Origin: Misgurnus anguillicaudatus
Taxonomy: Eukaryota; Chordata; Actinopteri; Cypriniformes; Cobitidae
Reading direction: 5' to 3'
Assembly: GCF_027580225.2 (NCBI RefSeq)
Contig: NC_073355.2
Span: 22,131,501-22,195,500, forward strand
Length of the DNA stretch: 64,000 bases
Position 1 is the stretch's first letter. Each line of letters begins with the position of its first letter. Positions 47,040 to 64,000 of the stretch are shown piece by piece. The translations under genes and the position numbers were made by a program. The notes under the pieces are model-generated. The model was not told the origin of the DNA, did no database searches, and saw only the letters and a program-made list of their open reading frames with translations.

Positions 47040-48003
47040 TTATCTAGGGTTATACCACGGGGCTGTTGAATGCTTTATTCTGATTGGTTGAGAAATGTTC
47101 CATGGGTGTTGATTATTTTTTAATAACTGCACACCTAACTTGTCAGATGTCTTAAAAATAGGCACCAGAGCAATATTTTTGGTAACTGTCAGGGTTCCCA
47201 TGGGTCCTTGAAAGTTTGTGAATCTGGGGTGGGGGGGATTCAAGGCCCTGGGAAGTTTTTTGAAAATATACATGCATAGATACAGGTCATTGAAAGTGCT
47301 TGAATCTATTTTCAAGTTTTCTGAAAAAACTATATTATTCCCTGTGTAGTGTAGGATAATGTCATAAAAATTCTAGACAAATGTTGGCTTTAAATGCTTA
47401 TATCTTCTGTATGCGAATGTTGATTCATACCAAAATAATTTGCATAGTTGTGTATGATACACGAAAGCATCTCTGGTTACGTATGTAACTGTTGTTCCCT
47501 GAGAAGGGAACGAGACGCTGCGACTTCCTTACTATACTTCATGCATCCCTGTAATGCCGTCTTTGGCAATATTTCAGATAGCGATATACTTCCTGGCTCT
47601 CGCGTCACCCTGTCTTTGTCATTAAGTCTCACTATTGGTTGAATTTGATATACACATTCAGACACACTTACCCCTGGAGGCATCCCCAAAGTGTCACCGC
47701 AGTGACACAGCGTGAGTTTCCTCAAAAGTGAACTGTAACAATGTATCTTAAAAGGTAAGACGATGTAACCTTGCTCTCACTTGAAATGTGTCCCAACATT
47801 TAGTCCTTGAATTTGAGGGTACTGGACCTAGAAAGTCCTTGAGAGGTCCTTGAATTTGAAGTTAACCAAGGTGTGGGAACCCTGAACCATGGTATAAGTA
47901 GAATAATTGACTCCAGTCCTTTGAATTATTTGAAAATAATGCACACCTGCGGTACCTTGGGTGTGCATTATTTTCTTATAATTCAACGGCCCGTCGTCAA
48001 TTA
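47040..48003. repeat. Three-level nested repeat (families H, I, J)
   Basis: Outer family H (47055-47185 and 47886-48003) matches 24434-24692. Inserted is a family I element with ends CAGGGTTCCCATGGG and GTGTGGGAACCCTG. Inside that, about 47474-47750, is a family J unit starting TTACGTATGTAACTGTTGTTCC. The I+J pair also occurs, inverted, at 10815-11512. Confidence 0.75.
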
Positions 48004-48928
48004 TTCCTTACTGTTTTTATGTAGAAAACAGTAAATCACTAAAATGACTTGTAGTAGGTTTTTACAGACTGTCACATTTTTCAAACAAACATTAAAAACT
48101 CTAATAATGGCAGATGAATGCACGACACACATTTTTTATGACTTTAATAAAAACAATAAAAGAAAGATATTTAGGCCACACACATGATGCATTCTAGTTC
48201 AATCACATTACTATATCAGCACTTTCTGAGCATGTATTTACAAATCAAACCGGTTAATGTTAACATGAAGTTCCACCTTATTCATCAGGAAATGAGTAAT
48301 ACCACTTTATAACACGTTGATATAAGTGACTGCAGATATTCCAAGACAAAAACATTCAAATACAGCGTGGTTATGAGAATGGTAATCTGAACTCTCTTCA
48401 TTGTTTAGATGAATAGATGCATTCAGGGGTGAAGCATTGCAATATGACCTCCACTGCTTTATGGTGGCATGACAACCGAAATCCTTCAAGAACAATCGGT
48501 ACAGTTACAGATGCCAGAGCCAATAGCAGAATCAAACTAGGAAGGATCTCCCCTAAAACAAGCGAACAAAATGAATGACATCAGACTAAACTGCACTGCA
48601 AATGTGACAAAAATGACATCATTAGTGAAGATGTAAAGAGACGTCGAAGGGTTTGGCTGCAGTATTTACAAGGTTTACAACAGCAACTGCGCACATATAT
48701 GCGAGCATGTCTATGTGTTTCTGAATAATAAAAGATTTGGACTCAAAATATAAAATCTTTAACGCATCATAGCACTTCTTAGCAGAACAGATACAAATAA
48801 GCATCATTTCAAACTTAAATGTAAAACATGTAGTGTATTTTACACATAGCTCTAATAAAGAGCTTTACAGCAACGTGTTTACATTATATTCACTTAATAG
48901 GGAAATGTACTTGAATTAAGACTTGATT

Positions 48929-48934
48929 TTTATT
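48929..48934 (-). terminator. stxbp4: Candidate stxbp4 polyadenylation signal
   Basis: The plus-strand TTTATT is AATAAA on the minus strand, about 295 bases past the stop at 49229-49231. Confidence 0.35.
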
Positions 48935-49228
48935 TCTCTTGTTAAATATATTAAACACTCATCACCATAATTGTGGTTTACGGTTTCTTACTAAACAAGT
49001 TAAGTTAAATGTTGCACATGGCACAATGTGATGACTTAAACCCAAGTCACCTCTGTTTATGTTGTCATTTGTTTAAACTGATCGTTTTTTGGCTTCCCAT
49101 TATGACATTAAATAATGCTACAGGTTAAATATGTACTGTACATGAACAGATGCTTTGACCAGTAGTCTTCTCAGTTCTCTGCTATCATTTGAAATGAACA
49201 GTAAACGCATAAAAAACACAAGAAAACA

Positions 49229-63911
<14,683 letters not shown>

Positions 63912-64000
63912 CTGGTGAAAAAGTGAAGCATTGAATCATTGAGTATTTTTAAGAGTCATACCTAAATTTAATGTCACTGCTAGCAGTGCAAAATTTGGCC

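Larger units (their letters stand above)
46158..49228. other. rrn3 3' UTR, nested repeats and stxbp4 3' UTR
   Basis: rrn3 (plus) and stxbp4 (minus) converge here. 46158-47040 is AT-rich and probably rrn3 3' UTR and flank. 47040-48003 is a three-level nest of repeats. 48929-49228 is the likely stxbp4 3' UTR. No further gene is seen. Confidence 0.5.

Overview
This 64 kb window is vertebrate nuclear DNA and almost certainly from a teleost fish of the carp/zebrafish group. Every gene is split into short exons with GT-AG introns, the proteins match vertebrate families, and the introns are packed with short inverted-repeat DNA transposons typical of cyprinid genomes. No prokaryotic gene, CRISPR array, rRNA or free-standing tRNA gene was seen.

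Layout, left to right. Minus strand: the 5' end of nde1 (1-3.3 kb, continuing off the left edge); a one-coding-exon PIRT-like two-pass membrane protein gene (5.6-6.2 kb); gspt1, which encodes the translation termination GTPase eRF3 (8.0-16.3 kb, 14 coding exons); and pdxdc1 (16.9-31.5 kb, 22 coding exons). Then, on the plus strand and divergent from pdxdc1: mpv17l (32.5-33.9 kb, 4 exons), a TMEM238-family gene (36.1-37.4 kb), and rrn3, the RNA polymerase I factor TIF-IA (38.5-46.2 kb, 17 coding exons). The right quarter is the 3' part of stxbp4 on the minus strand (48.9-63.9 kb, 11 coding exons; the PDZ-encoding 5' end lies beyond the right edge). The genes form no operon. The block combines relatives of human 16p13 genes (NDE1, GSPT1, PDXDC1, RRN3, MPV17L) with relatives of human chromosome 17 genes (PIRT, TMEM238L, STXBP4).

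The most notable observation is a set of lesions in otherwise well-preserved genes. gspt1 has an in-frame TGA inside the GTP-binding P-loop (codon 171) and a GG in place of GT at its last donor. pdxdc1 has two expected donors without GT (AT and TT). rrn3 has one donor with neither GT nor GC at any candidate position, plus one GC donor. All other exons join in frame. Possible causes are a decaying duplicate copy (for example one subgenome of a polyploid cyprinid), noncanonical splicing, or sequence error.

The remaining sequence is mostly repeats: at least eight families of inverted-repeat elements ending at TTAA, two large foldbacks, several two- and three-level nested insertions, two hAT-like elements, a dead Tc1/mariner transposase copy inside stxbp4, and a pair of related elements carrying a recurrent ATTACCGCAAC motif.
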